64,000 bases of DNA from Devosia sp. (GCF_025809055.1 NZ_CP075529.1:62001-126000); one strand, 5' to 3'; shown: positions 53,438-62,765, counted from the stretch's first letter. Made by a program: numbers and translations. Notes: generated by a model not told the origin, from the letters alone.

Positions 53438-54703
53438 TCAGTGCGTCGGGCCGTGGTCCGCCTCGATAATGGCCTTGGTCAGGCTGCCGGTGGCCGGGTA
53501 GAGCGGAATGAGGCAGGCCTGCAGGGCGTGATAGATGTCCGGCTTGCCGGAGAAGAGCCGCGAAGTCGGGGTCAGGTCTTCGGTCAGTTCGCTGAGCCAG
53601 CCACCGCGGGCATGGTCGATCACATGGTTCTCGGCGAAGTCCCAGAGTGTCCGATACCAGTGCTGGAAATAGGGATTGTTGTCGTGAAAGCCGATGAACG
53701 CCGCGGCGCCGATGGCTTCGGCGACCGGCCACCACAGCTTTTCGCGCATGATCGGCTGGTTGTTCCAGTCCAGCGTGTAGAAGAACCCGCCATGCGCCTT
53801 GTCCCAGCCCAGGTCGATGGCGTTGCGGAAGAGGCCCCGCGCCGACTCGGTCATCCAGGCATGTTCCTTGCGGCTTAGCACGAAAAGCTGGAAGAGCAGG
53901 CGCGACCATTCGAGAGCATGGCCTGGCGTCGTGCCCGAGGGGCGGAACATTTCGGAGCCGAGATAATCCTTGTCGAGGCTCCAGTCTTCGTGGAAATGCT
54001 CAGCCACGCGATAGTCGAGACGCGCCGCATTGCGGTTGATGATCAGGTCGGCAATCCGTGAGGCCTTCTTGAGATAGGCCGACTTGCCCGTCGCCTCATA
54101 GGCGGCCATCAGCGCCTCGGTGAGGTGCATGTTCGAGTTCTGGCCGCGATAGGTGCTGATTTCGCCCCAGGAATTGGAGAATTCCTCGCGCACCGCGCCC
54201 ACCTTGTCATCCCAGAAGCGGGTTTCGATGACCTCGGTCACGTCGGCGATCACCTGATCGGCCAGCGGGTGCCCGACCAGCTTGGCGCTCGATCCGGCGA
54301 GCAGCACGAAGGCATGACCATAGGCCTGCTTGCTGTCGTCCTGATAGCCGTGGTCGTCGAGCGACCACACATAGCCGCCATTGCGGGCGTCGCGATGCTT
54401 CTCCCAGAGATAGCGCATGCCGTGGTCGATGATTTCGTTGGACCCCGGTCGCCCGAGCAGGCTGCCGACCACGGCGCAATGGATCATCCGCGTCGTCACG
54501 TGGATCTGGCGGATGGCATTGTCGGGCGAGAGGGGCGCGCCCTCATCGCTGAGTTCGAAAAAGCCACCCTTGGGATTGATCGACGCGCCTTCGAAAAAGT
54601 CGAAAAGCTGATTGGCCTGCCGCATCAGATATTGCCGGTGGAACGGCCGGGATTGCCACGTGCCGGCATTGGTGGAGGGCAGGGTGAATTTCGCGTCGCT
54701 CAT
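53438..54703 (-). CDS. AGE-family epimerase/isomerase (mannose isomerase-like)
   Basis: 421 residues from ATG 54703, with GGGAG six bases upstream. The (alpha/alpha)6 barrel is shown by RMIHCAVVGSLLG, GGYVWSLDDHGY, HAFVLLAGSS and the late GGFFYTLDW. It resembles bacterial D-mannose isomerase and N-acylglucosamine 2-epimerase. The substrate is a free or N-acyl sugar, and mannose would fit the beta-mannosidase elsewhere in the window. Repeats fill the 322-nt gap upstream. Confidence 0.9.
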   Translation of the reverse strand: MSDAKFTLPSTNAGTWQSRPFHRQYLMRQANQLFDFFEGASINPKGGFFELSDEGAPLSPDNAIRQIHVTTRMIHCAVVGSLLGRPGSNEIIDHGMRYLWEKHRDARNGGYVWSLDDHGYQDDSKQAYGHAFVLLAGSSAKLVGHPLADQVIADVTEVIETRFWDDKVGAVREEFSNSWGEISTYRGQNSNMHLTEALMAAYEATGKSAYLKKASRIADLIINRNAARLDYRVAEHFHEDWSLDKDYLGSEMFRPSGTTPGHALEWSRLLFQLFVLSRKEHAWMTESARGLFRNAIDLGWDKAHGGFFYTLDWNNQPIMREKLWWPVAEAIGAAAFIGFHDNNPYFQHWYRTLWDFAENHVIDHARGGWLSELTEDLTPTSRLFSGKPDIYHALQACLIPLYPATGSLTKAIIEADHGPTH

Positions 54704-54790
54704 ATTGGCTCCCATCCGGACCAAACCGTCCGATCCGGCAAGCCTTCTACCCAAACCCCCGCAACGTTGCAATTTCCGAACCGTCCCGTA

Positions 54791-54900
54791 GGGCAAATCT
54801 CTCCGGTGGAGAGATTTGAGGTGAGGAAGCCATGAGACTTCGACCCGTGCCGAAGGCAAAATCGTCCCGGTGGGACGATTTTAGGCGAGAAGGCCACGAG
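54791..54900. repeat. Tandem pair of hairpin repeats with covarying stems
   Basis: Two direct units of about 46 nt occur in the 54704-55025 gap. Unit 1 has stem CAAATCTCTCC/GGAGAGATTTG (54794-54818) and unit 2 AAAATCGTCCC/GGGACGATTTT (54858-54882), both with loop GGT. Each stem is perfect although the middle bases differ, so changes are compensated. Both are followed by a similar GAG-rich stretch ending GCCAYGAG and preceded by a similar CCGT-containing stretch. Purpose unknown. Confidence 0.85.
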
Positions 54901-54972
54901 AGCTACGCTCAAGTGGCAGCTCGAATGGCCCAAAACCGTTCCCCGCACGCACCAGCCAAGCCACCCCACAAC

Positions 54973-54996
54973 GTCATTCCCGCGAAAGCGGGAACC
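54973..54996. repeat. Short dispersed hairpin (TTCCCGC type), copy 1
   Basis: TTCCCGC-GAAA-GCGGGAA (54977-54994) preceded by CGTCA. A relative is at 62121. This is a common alphaproteobacterial intergenic hairpin. Together with the tandem pair it accounts for the recognisable content of the gap 54704-55025; I see no gene there. Confidence 0.75.
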
Positions 54997-55025
54997 TCTG
55001 GTTTTCCCGCCCGGCAGACGAACCT

Positions 55026-55976
55026 CTACCCCGCCTTCCGATACCAGGCCTCAACCCGCGCGACCTCTTCGGCCGACCCCAGGATCACCGGCACCCGCTG
55101 GTGGATATCCACCGGCATCACGTCGAGAATGCGCTCCCGGCCGGTGGTCGACTTGCCCCCGGCGCCCTCGACCAGCCAGGCCATTGGATTGGCCTCGTAG
55201 AGCAGGCGCAGGCGTCCGCCCTTGGACACGGTCTCGCTGTCGAGCGGATAGAGAAAGATCCCGCCGCGCATGAGTATGCGATGGATGTCGGCCACCATGG
55301 AGCCGACCCACCGCATATTGTAGCGCTTGCCGGCGGCCCCGGTTTCCCCGGCCACGTTCTCGGTCACATAGCCCTTGGTCGCGCTATCCCAGAAGCGCTC
55401 GCGCGCGGTGTTGATGGCATATTCGCCGCTGGCTTCCGGCACGCTTGCCGCGCCGAGGATCAGCGTCCAGCCGCCATCCGAACCCAGTGTAAACACCGCC
55501 GTCTGCCCGACCAGGCGCAGCACCATGCTCGTTGCCGGGCCATAGGCGACATAGCCGGCACCCAGTTGCGCGCTGCCCTTCTGCAAGAGGCCGCCGTCAG
55601 CGGGCAGGATCGAAAAAATCGTGCCCACAGTGACATTTACATCAAGGTTTGAAGACCCATCGAGCGGGTCCGTGGCGACGATGAACTGGCCCTGACTCGA
55701 TACTTCAACGGCTTCATCCAGCTCTTCGGAAATCAGAATCGACACATGGGGGTTCGGTCGTAAGTGATTCAAAACAATGTCGTTTGAGATCACGTCGAGG
55801 GCCTTCTGCGCCTCGCCCTGAACATTGGTGGCGCCGGCAAGGCCGGTCTGGCCGGCAATGGGCGCCTGTCGCAGAACGGCCGCGATTTCCGCCCCCGCAT
55901 CGGCCATGGCGATAAACACGCTGGCCAGCGTTTCATCATCGGTCTGGTTCCGCAGCCAGTCGGCGAGAAGGGTCAT
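55026..55976 (-). CDS. fbp: Fructose-1,6-bisphosphatase class I
   Basis: 316 residues from ATG 55976, with AAAGGAG upstream. The class I signature DPLDGSSNLDVN is complete, as are the metal Glu (SEELDEAVE) and the C-terminal GGKSTTGRERILD. It dephosphorylates fructose 1,6-bisphosphate in gluconeogenesis. It lies 78 nt downstream of gdhB on the same strand, so the two may be linked in growth on amino acids. Confidence 0.95.
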   Translation of the reverse strand: MTLLADWLRNQTDDETLASVFIAMADAGAEIAAVLRQAPIAGQTGLAGATNVQGEAQKALDVISNDIVLNHLRPNPHVSILISEELDEAVEVSSQGQFIVATDPLDGSSNLDVNVTVGTIFSILPADGGLLQKGSAQLGAGYVAYGPATSMVLRLVGQTAVFTLGSDGGWTLILGAASVPEASGEYAINTARERFWDSATKGYVTENVAGETGAAGKRYNMRWVGSMVADIHRILMRGGIFLYPLDSETVSKGGRLRLLYEANPMAWLVEGAGGKSTTGRERILDVMPVDIHQRVPVILGSAEEVARVEAWYRKAG

Positions 55977-56054
55977 GGGCAGGCTCCTTTGTCCCGCCCA
56001 GTGACCGCAATGTCGGCGCCGAGGCAAGGGCGACTTTCGGGTGAGCCTTCCGCC

Positions 56055-59000
56055 TCAGGCCTCCTGCGCCAGGTCGGCAAGGAGGCCAGCCGCGACCGCC
56101 AGCCGCGACAGGGTAATGCCCCCTTCGGTCAGGTCTTTGACGGCCTCCATCGTGCGTGCCATCTGCGTTGGCCTTGCGGCCGTGAGCGCTTCGATGGACC
56201 CGGCCGAAATGGCGTCGAGGGTCAGGTCGCGCAGCGCCCGCGACAGATTGGCCAGCGAGCGATCCAGCGCCATGCGGTCGAACCTGTCGGCAAGCACGAT
56301 ATCGCGGCCCGCCTCGATGACGGCAAACAGGTCGAAATATCCGGCCACGCCGAAATAGGCACGCGCCGCCCGCTCGATATCGACATCGGCGCGCTCGGCG
56401 ACCAGCACGATATCGCTGGCATGGCTCAACTCCGGCAATTCGCCGATCTGCTGGGCCAGCGCAGCGGGAATGCCATGCGCCATCAACCCGCGCACCCGCA
56501 CGTCCAGCGCCTCGCGCTGGGCCTGTGGCAGGAGGCCCTCGGTCTGGCGCAACTGCGCGACCCCCTGGCGATGGCGCTCGACCAGGTCCGGCAGGCCGCC
56601 GCTCAATACGGCATTACGCAGGAACCACAGGCATTCCTGCCGCAGCAGGGCCTCCACCTGCGCATAAAGCGCCAGTTGCACCCCGCCCGACACTTTTGTG
56701 TCGAGGCCGTCGATCTGGTCGTTGAGCGCCCGCAATCCATAGGCGTCGCGTACCGCGGCATAGGCCAGGGCCACTTCTCCGGCGCTGGCGCTGGTGGCGG
56801 CGGTCAATTCGGACACAAAGGCCGGCCCGCCGCGATTGATCATCGCATTGGCCAGGACGGTGGCGATCACCTCCCGGCGGAGCCGGTGCGCTTCAACCGC
56901 ATCCGGATAGCTGCGATGCAGGGTCTCGGGGAAATAGCGGAACAGTTCCCCGGCAAGGTATGGGTCATCGATAGCCGAGCCGTCGAGCAGATCGTCGAAA
57001 AGGGTCAGTTTCGCATAGGCGAGTATGACGGCCAGCTCCGGCCGGCTCAGACCTTTCCCCTCGCTCGCTCGCGCATCGAGCGTCGCATCGCTGGGCAGGT
57101 ATTCCACCGACCTGTCGAGCAGCCCGCGCTCCTCCAGTCCCTCCATCAGCACGCGATGATCCGGCAGTTCCGCCAGCCCCGCGCGCTCGGCCAGGGATAT
57201 GGCCAGCGATTGCAGGTAGTTGTTCCGCAGGCAGAGTGCGGCGACCTCCTCGGTCATGCCGGCGAGGAACGTGTTCCGCTGCTCCAGCGGCAATTGTCCA
57301 TTGGCCAGCAGCGGCGCCAGCGCGATCTTGATGTTGACCTCAAGGTCCGAGGAATTGACCCCGGCCGAATTGTCGATGGCATCGGTATTGATCCGCCCGC
57401 CCAATTGGGCAAAGGCGATGCGGCCGCGCTGCGTCACGCCCAGATTTGCCCCCTCGCCAACCACCTTGGCCCGGACCTGGTCGGCGGTGATGCGGATGCC
57501 GTCATTGGCGCGGTCGCCGACTGCGGCATCATCCTCGCTGGCCGCCTTGATATAGGTGCCGATGCCGCCGAACCACATGAGGTCCACCGGCGCTCTGAGG
57601 ATAGCGCTCATCAATTGCGCCGGCGTCACGCTCTCCGCCTCGATGCCGAGCAATGACCTTATCTGTTCGGTGAGGGTGATGGATTTGAGCGCGCGCGAAA
57701 ACACGCCGCCACCCGCCGAGATCAGCGTCTTGTCATAGTCCTGCCAGCTGGACCGGGGCAGAGCAAACAGCCGCTGCCGCTCGGCAAAGCTGGTCGCTGC
57801 ATCCGGGGCGGGATCGATGAAAATGTCGCGGTGATCGAAGGCGGCGACGAGCCGCGTCTGGGCGCTCAGCAACATGCCGTTGCCGAAGACATCGCCGCTC
57901 ATGTCGCCGACACCTGCCGCGGTGAATGGCTGGTTCTGGATATCCCGGTTGACCTCGCGGAAGTGCCGCTTGACCGCCTCCCAGGCCCCCCGCGCCGTGA
58001 TGCCCATCTTCTTGTGGTCATATCCGGCCGAACCGCCCGATGCGAAAGCGTCACCCAGCCAGAAGCCGCGGCTGGTGGCGATGCCATTGGCCGTGTCCGA
58101 AAAACTGGCCGTGCCCTTGTCGGCAGCCACCACCAGATAGGGGTCGTCGCCATCGCGGCGCACCACGTTCTCGGGCGGCACAAGTGCCCCGTCCACGAGG
58201 TTGTCGGTGACATCGAGCAGCGCGCCGATGAAGATCTTGTAGCTTTCCGTACCCTCTGCCAGCCAGGCGTCGCGGGCCATGCCGGCGACAAGGCGCTTGG
58301 GCACGAAGCCGCCCTTGGCGCCCACCGGCACGATCACCGCATTCTTGACCTGCTGCGCCTTGACCAGGCCCAGGACCTCGGTGCGGAAATCCTCCGGCCG
58401 GTCCGACCAGCGGATGCCGCCGCGGGCGATGGCGCCAAAGCGCAGATGGACACCCTCGACGCGCGGCGAATAGACCGAGATTTCCCGATAGGGCCGGGGC
58501 GCGGCCATGCCGTCGACCTTGCTGCTGTCGAACTTGATCGCCAGGGCCGGCCGGCGCTCGCCATTCGGGCCCGTCTGGAACGCATTGGTTCGCACCGAAG
58601 CCTCGATCAGGTTCTGGAACCGCCGGATGATCGTGTCCTCGTCAAGCGACTGGATGGTTTCCAGTTGATCGGCAATCGCCTTGCGCGCCCGCTCGATCCG
58701 CGCCGGCCGATCGTCCACCTGCGGCTCGTGCAGCGCCTCGAACAGGGCGACGAGCCCCTCGGCGGCGGCCTTCTGGTTGACCAGGGTCTGGGCGATGTAG
58801 CGCTGCGAATGCGACGTGCCCACCTGGCGCAGGTAGCGCGACAGGGCGCGCAGCAGGGCCGACTGCGTCCAGTCGAGGCTGCCAAGCGTCACCAGCGCAT
58901 TGATCTGGTCGCTTTCGGCGAGGCCTGACCAGACCGCGCTCAGCCCTTCTTCGATATCGCCAGCCCGCGCGGCAATCGCGATGTCGGCGGCATCGTCGAG

Positions 59001-60716
59001 ATCGACGACCATGTCGTGGAGGTACCGTTCGACCCCGTCGCGCGGCACGATCGTATAGGTCTGCTCGTCGATGACCCGGAACCCGAAATGCTCGAGCATG
59101 GGCACGCGGTCTGACAGCGGGATCGCGGTGCCTTCATGATAGAAGCGCAGGCCCAGCCCATCATCGCGCTGGCGCAGCCGGATGGCTATGGCGTCCGCGC
59201 CAAGCTTGCGGAACACCGCAATGTCGGCCAGCGCGTCCTCGACACTGTTGCGATATTGATAGGCCGCCGAAAACACCTGCCGATAGTCGCTGATTTCGCC
59301 CGGATTGTCCGAAGCCGCGACCAGGCGGTCCGAGAAGTCACGGGTCAGCGCTTCAACTCCGGCTTCGAGTTCCCGCCGTTCCGGGCGCGGCGTGTCGCCG
59401 CCATTGCGCCCGATGATCACATGCAGCCGCACCAGTTCGCCTTCCGGAAAGTTCGGATAGAAGGCTGAAACGCGGCCATCGTAGATTTCCGCCAGGTAGC
59501 GGGTGATGCGGGCCCGCACGGCGCCGTCATAGCGATCGCGTGGCACGAATACGAGAATCGAAACAAAGTTGTCGAACCGGTCGATGCGCGGCAACACGCG
59601 CACGCGCGGCCGGTCATAGAGCGCGGCTATCGCCTCGGCGAATTCGGCCAGTTGCTCGGTGTCGATCTGGAACAGTTCGTCCCGCGGATAGGAATCGAGA
59701 GCGCCGAGCAGCGTGCGGCCGGCATGGCCGAGCGGATCGACGCCGGAGTGGCGCATCACCTCGGCGATCTTGCGCCGGATGATCGGCACGTCGGTATGGG
59801 GCGTTGCCAGCGCCTGCGCTGTATAGAGGCCGACAACGCGCAATTCGCCCTTGGCCTTGCCCGCTCCGTCGTAGAGCTTGACCCCCACATAGTCGAGATG
59901 CGCCCGCCGATGCACGCGCGAGCGGATATTGGCCTTGGTCACCAGGACAGGCTCGGGTCCGGTGACGAACGAGACCAGTTGCCTTGTGGTGTCCACATAG
60001 TCGGCGCCGCTGCGCAGCACCTTGACGGCTTCACCGCGCAGGATGCCGAGCCCGGTCCCGGCGACCGGCTTCAGCGTGTCGCCATCGAGCAGATATTCGC
60101 ACATGCCCAGAAAGGTGAAATTGTGCTCGGTCAGCCATTCGAGGAAGCGGCGTGCCTCGTCGCGCTGGGCCGGTTTGGCGGGCTCAAGCCCGGCAATGGA
60201 CTGGTTGATCCTCTCAAGCATGGGCTGCCAGTCGCGCACCGCCCGTGCCGCCTCGGCAAGGGTTGCCTCGAGCTCGCGCTGCAGCGTCTCGGTACCTGCC
60301 ACGGGGTCGCTGTGGATATGCAGCACACTCACCCCGGCGCCGCTTTCGGACACCGCCCCGTTCTGCACCCGCACCACCGGGTGGGTGAACAGCCGCACCG
60401 TGCCGCCAAGGGCGCGCAGTGCCGCAAGGGCGCTGTCGACGATGAATGGCATGTCGGGGGAAATGATATCGAGGATCAGCGCGTCGCCGGGCCGGGCAGG
60501 GGGCGTCATGGCAATACGCGTGCCGTCCACCGGGGACCGCACCAGCAGTTGATGGCTTCGCGTCAGCGCCGCGAGAAGGCTCGCCGGGTCCTGTTGGGTC
60601 AGGTCATCGGGGTCGATGCCCTCTATCGCCGCAGTCAGAAAGCGCAGCAGGCCCGCGTCTTCGGCGGCAGCCGCCCGTGCCATGGCCTTCAGTTCCGCCT
60701 TGATCGCTTCCGTCAT
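56055..60716 (-). CDS. gdhB: NAD-specific glutamate dehydrogenase, large type
   Basis: 1553 residues, the size of the 180-kDa class. A long N-terminal regulatory part with ACT-like regions (to about 700) precedes the catalytic domain, where GGIRWSDRPEDFRTEVLGL and AKGGFVPK give the substrate lysines and GDMSGDVFGNGM the dehydrogenase core. The C-terminal 400 residues are helical. It deaminates glutamate to 2-oxoglutarate. The upstream 320 nt hold two palindromic elements. Confidence 0.96.
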   Translation of the reverse strand: MTEAIKAELKAMARAAAAEDAGLLRFLTAAIEGIDPDDLTQQDPASLLAALTRSHQLLVRSPVDGTRIAMTPPARPGDALILDIISPDMPFIVDSALAALRALGGTVRLFTHPVVRVQNGAVSESGAGVSVLHIHSDPVAGTETLQRELEATLAEAARAVRDWQPMLERINQSIAGLEPAKPAQRDEARRFLEWLTEHNFTFLGMCEYLLDGDTLKPVAGTGLGILRGEAVKVLRSGADYVDTTRQLVSFVTGPEPVLVTKANIRSRVHRRAHLDYVGVKLYDGAGKAKGELRVVGLYTAQALATPHTDVPIIRRKIAEVMRHSGVDPLGHAGRTLLGALDSYPRDELFQIDTEQLAEFAEAIAALYDRPRVRVLPRIDRFDNFVSILVFVPRDRYDGAVRARITRYLAEIYDGRVSAFYPNFPEGELVRLHVIIGRNGGDTPRPERRELEAGVEALTRDFSDRLVAASDNPGEISDYRQVFSAAYQYRNSVEDALADIAVFRKLGADAIAIRLRQRDDGLGLRFYHEGTAIPLSDRVPMLEHFGFRVIDEQTYTIVPRDGVERYLHDMVVDLDDAADIAIAARAGDIEEGLSAVWSGLAESDQINALVTLGSLDWTQSALLRALSRYLRQVGTSHSQRYIAQTLVNQKAAAEGLVALFEALHEPQVDDRPARIERARKAIADQLETIQSLDEDTIIRRFQNLIEASVRTNAFQTGPNGERRPALAIKFDSSKVDGMAAPRPYREISVYSPRVEGVHLRFGAIARGGIRWSDRPEDFRTEVLGLVKAQQVKNAVIVPVGAKGGFVPKRLVAGMARDAWLAEGTESYKIFIGALLDVTDNLVDGALVPPENVVRRDGDDPYLVVAADKGTASFSDTANGIATSRGFWLGDAFASGGSAGYDHKKMGITARGAWEAVKRHFREVNRDIQNQPFTAAGVGDMSGDVFGNGMLLSAQTRLVAAFDHRDIFIDPAPDAATSFAERQRLFALPRSSWQDYDKTLISAGGGVFSRALKSITLTEQIRSLLGIEAESVTPAQLMSAILRAPVDLMWFGGIGTYIKAASEDDAAVGDRANDGIRITADQVRAKVVGEGANLGVTQRGRIAFAQLGGRINTDAIDNSAGVNSSDLEVNIKIALAPLLANGQLPLEQRNTFLAGMTEEVAALCLRNNYLQSLAISLAERAGLAELPDHRVLMEGLEERGLLDRSVEYLPSDATLDARASEGKGLSRPELAVILAYAKLTLFDDLLDGSAIDDPYLAGELFRYFPETLHRSYPDAVEAHRLRREVIATVLANAMINRGGPAFVSELTAATSASAGEVALAYAAVRDAYGLRALNDQIDGLDTKVSGGVQLALYAQVEALLRQECLWFLRNAVLSGGLPDLVERHRQGVAQLRQTEGLLPQAQREALDVRVRGLMAHGIPAALAQQIGELPELSHASDIVLVAERADVDIERAARAYFGVAGYFDLFAVIEAGRDIVLADRFDRMALDRSLANLSRALRDLTLDAISAGSIEALTAARPTQMARTMEAVKDLTEGGITLSRLAVAAGLLADLAQEA

Positions 60717-60744
60717 CCCGCCCTCCAGACTCGCCGGGTAAGTC

Positions 60745-60798
60745 TAGAGCGTTTTCAAGAAAAGTGGACACCACTTTTCTGGTTCGAAAACGCGACCA
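60745..60798. repeat. Two-tier palindromic element B, copy 3
   Basis: Same 54-nt unit as at 7507 and 11990 (outer stem 60749-60756 with 60786-60793). Here it lies 29 nt upstream of the gdhB start codon, not between convergent genes, so it is unlikely to be only a terminator. Confidence 0.9.
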
Positions 60799-60808
60799 AT
60801 CAAAGACT

Positions 60809-60853
60809 TAGAGCCTTTGTCGTTCTGGATCAGCCAGAACAAGAAAGGCTCTA
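60809..60853. repeat. Two-tier palindromic element C
   Basis: Outer stem TAGAGCCTTT (60809-60818) with AAAGGCTCTA (60844-60853) and inner stem GTTCTGG (60822-60828) with CCAGAAC (60834-60840). It starts 10 nt after element B copy 3. The architecture matches the AGAGC...GCTCT palindromes common in rhizobial genomes. The rest of the 60717-61037 gap holds a promoter-like sequence. Confidence 0.85.
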
Positions 60854-60973
60854 GGACGTGGACTGGGCGGTGTCTCTACCTCGAAGGGCGGATCGGGGCG
60901 CGCTGGCGCAAGAAAAATTCCTGCCGCAGCATTCGACAGCAAAACGTTTCCTGCCGGGCGCTCAAGGCGAACG

Positions 60974-61002
60974 TTTACACCTTGTTAATCCCGACCTATC
61001 TT
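60974..61002 (+). promoter_or_regulatory. Sigma-70-like promoter for the small membrane peptide
   Basis: TTTACA (60974-60979) and TATCTT (60997-61002) are separated by exactly 17 nt. The start site would fall near 61009, just before the small gene at 61038. Confidence 0.45.
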
Positions 61003-61037
61003 GTAGTGTATGCGGGTCGATGACGTGCGAGGCTTCC

Positions 61038-61133
61038 ATGCCCAAAGTACAGCAACTGGCCTATTACGCGGCGCTGGCCGCCGCCCTGTTCATGGGCTTC
61101 CTCGTGACGCTTCCGCACGCGCTGCTGTTCTAG
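61038..61133 (+). CDS. 31-residue single-span membrane peptide
   Basis: ATG 61038 has GAGG five bases upstream; an in-frame ATG at 61020 would add six residues. The peptide begins MPKVQQ and is then almost wholly hydrophobic (LAYYAALAAALFMGFLVTLP), ending HALLF: one membrane helix with an N-terminal positive charge. A promoter-like sequence lies at the right distance. I do not recognise a family. It converges with the DUF6894 gene 3 nt away. Confidence 0.55.
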   Translation: MPKVQQLAYYAALAAALFMGFLVTLPHALLF

Positions 61134-61136
61134 CGT

Positions 61137-61415
61137 CTAATGGATTGACGGCGGCGTGATGGGGCTGGCAGGCCCGTCACCGATCTTCGGTCCGGCCCAG
61201 AACACCACATAAAGCAGGTCATGCCCGCCCGCGTCGGTGATCTCGATGGATCGCGGCAGGTCCATATTCCCGCCTTCGCCGGCAACCTTGTCGATGATTG
61301 CCTTGCCCAGTTCGGCAGCCTTGCTCTCGGCCGCATCGAGATCGGCCAGTTCGCTGCCCGCCTCGTCGCGGACCAGCTTATCCTCAACCCGATAGTGAAA
61401 GTAATAGCGCGGCAA
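61137..61415 (-). CDS. DUF6894-type small protein
   Basis: 92 residues beginning MPRYYFHYRVEDKLVRDEAG and continuing ELADLDAAESKA, the pattern of DUF6894, common in Hyphomicrobiales. Function unknown. No signal peptide or membrane span. It lies downstream of the flavin reductase on the same strand (85-nt gap). Confidence 0.8.
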   Translation of the reverse strand: MPRYYFHYRVEDKLVRDEAGSELADLDAAESKAAELGKAIIDKVAGEGGNMDLPRSIEITDAGGHDLLYVVFWAGPKIGDGPASPITPPSIH

Positions 61416-61500
61416 GGTCTTATCTCGTTGCGGGGTGCGCCGGCCGGTTATCCGTCCGGCGTCGAACGGAACGAGCCCAAGTCTGGCACCTCAGGTCGCG

Positions 61501-62052
61501 TTAGTCGATAGCCGAGAGTTCACGATAACCGCGCCGGTGCCAGATCAGCGGCGCGCGCTGGGCCTGGGTCTGTACATCGACGATGGCTCCGGCGAAAAGC
61601 ACATGCGTGCCGGTTTCCATGGCGCCGATGACTTCGCAGTCAAACACCGAGACCGCACCCACAAGCAATGGCTGTCCCGATGGCCAGGCGTCCCAGGTGC
61701 CGACATCGAACCGCTCCTCGGTCGGGACTGATCCCGCAAAGGCGTCCGCCACTGCCGATTGGTCCGAAGCCAACAGGGCCACCGAGAACCCTTCCGTCCG
61801 GGCGATGATGTCGGCCAGCCGGCTGATGATGTCGATGGAGATCAGCAGGGCCGGCGGTTGCGCGGAGAGCGACATGACCGAAGTTGCCGTCCGCCCCACG
61901 CGCTCCGTGCCGCGCCGCGCGGAAACCACATGCACGCTGCTGGCCAGGCCCGACATGGCCGACCGAAATTCGGCATCGGTGACGCTTGGGCGCCGAAGCG
62001 GCTTCAGCGCCATGCTGTCGGGAAGGACAAAATCGGGCATGGGTATAGTCAT
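61501..62052 (-). CDS. Flavin reductase-like domain protein
   Basis: 183 residues with the FMN-binding split barrel of flavin reductases: FRSAMSGLASSVHVVSARR, RTATSVMSLSAQPPALLISI and SVFDCEVIGAMETGTHVLFAG. It would supply reduced FMN/FAD to a two-component monooxygenase, but no oxygenase gene is adjacent. Confidence 0.92.
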   Translation of the reverse strand: MTIPMPDFVLPDSMALKPLRRPSVTDAEFRSAMSGLASSVHVVSARRGTERVGRTATSVMSLSAQPPALLISIDIISRLADIIARTEGFSVALLASDQSAVADAFAGSVPTEERFDVGTWDAWPSGQPLLVGAVSVFDCEVIGAMETGTHVLFAGAIVDVQTQAQRAPLIWHRRGYRELSAID

Positions 62053-62117
62053 CGCGGAAAGTCACGCTGCGTGCAATGTGGACACCAAACCCTGTTGGCG
62101 GTGCCCGGGTGAAAATG

Positions 62118-62141
62118 GTCATTCCCGCTCACGCGGGAATG
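62118..62141. repeat. Short dispersed hairpin (TTCCCGC type), copy 2
   Basis: ATTCCCGC-TCAC-GCGGGAAT (62121-62140) after GGTC. It is the relative of the copy at 54973, lying 22 nt past the sodB stop on the other side, where it may help termination. Confidence 0.7.
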
Positions 62142-62162
62142 CCTGTGGCTGTGTTGACGTTC

Positions 62163-62765
62163 CTACCCAAGGTTCGCTTCGGCGAACTCGTAATTGGCCA
62201 GTTTGTCGAGGAAATTGGTCACATAGTCCGGCCGCCGATTGCGGAAGTCCACATAGTAGGCGTGTTCCCACACGTCGAGCCCGAGCAGCGGCTTGCCCTC
62301 GCCGGTGGCCAGCGGGTTTGAGCCATTGGGGGTCTTGGCGGTCTTGAGCTTGCCGTCGGTTCCCAGCACCAGCCAGGCCCAGCCGGAACCGAATTGGGTG
62401 GTGGCCGCGGTCTTGAAGCTGTCCTTGAACGCCTCCACCGAGCCAAAGTCTTCGACGATCTTGGCTTCGAGACGTCCGGGGATCCGGCCCCCCGCGGGCG
62501 ACAGGGCCTGCCAGAAGTGAATGTGGTTCCAGTGCTGGCCGGCATTGTTGAAGAGCGGCGCCTTGTCCGGCTGACCATTGGCGAGGGCGATGATCTCTTC
62601 GAGCGATTTGCCGGCAAGCGCGGGGTCTTTCTCCACGAAGCCGTTCAATGCGGTCACATAGGCCTGGTGGTGCTTGCCGTGGTGCAGCTCCAGCGTTTCC
62701 TGGCTCATGCCGTGTTCGGCCAGAGCGCTGGGGGCATAGGGGAGAGAGGGCAGGGAGAAGGCCAT
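62163..62765 (-). CDS. sodB: Superoxide dismutase, Fe/Mn family (Fe-type features)
   Basis: 200 residues from ATG 62765. Metal ligands are the His in LHHGKHHQAYV, His in NHIHFW, and Asp/His in DVWEHAYYVDF. The Gln in NNAGQHWNH is where Fe enzymes carry it (Mn enzymes have Gly), so the iron form is likely. No signal peptide: cytoplasmic. It is divergent from the Cys-rich HTH regulator gene, 60 nt apart. Confidence 0.94.
   Translation of the reverse strand: MAFSLPSLPYAPSALAEHGMSQETLELHHGKHHQAYVTALNGFVEKDPALAGKSLEEIIALANGQPDKAPLFNNAGQHWNHIHFWQALSPAGGRIPGRLEAKIVEDFGSVEAFKDSFKTAATTQFGSGWAWLVLGTDGKLKTAKTPNGSNPLATGEGKPLLGLDVWEHAYYVDFRNRRPDYVTNFLDKLANYEFAEANLG

Noticed and set aside
55989..57656. 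Plus-strand open frame of 555 codons
   Set aside because: It is the mirror of gdhB; no motifs.
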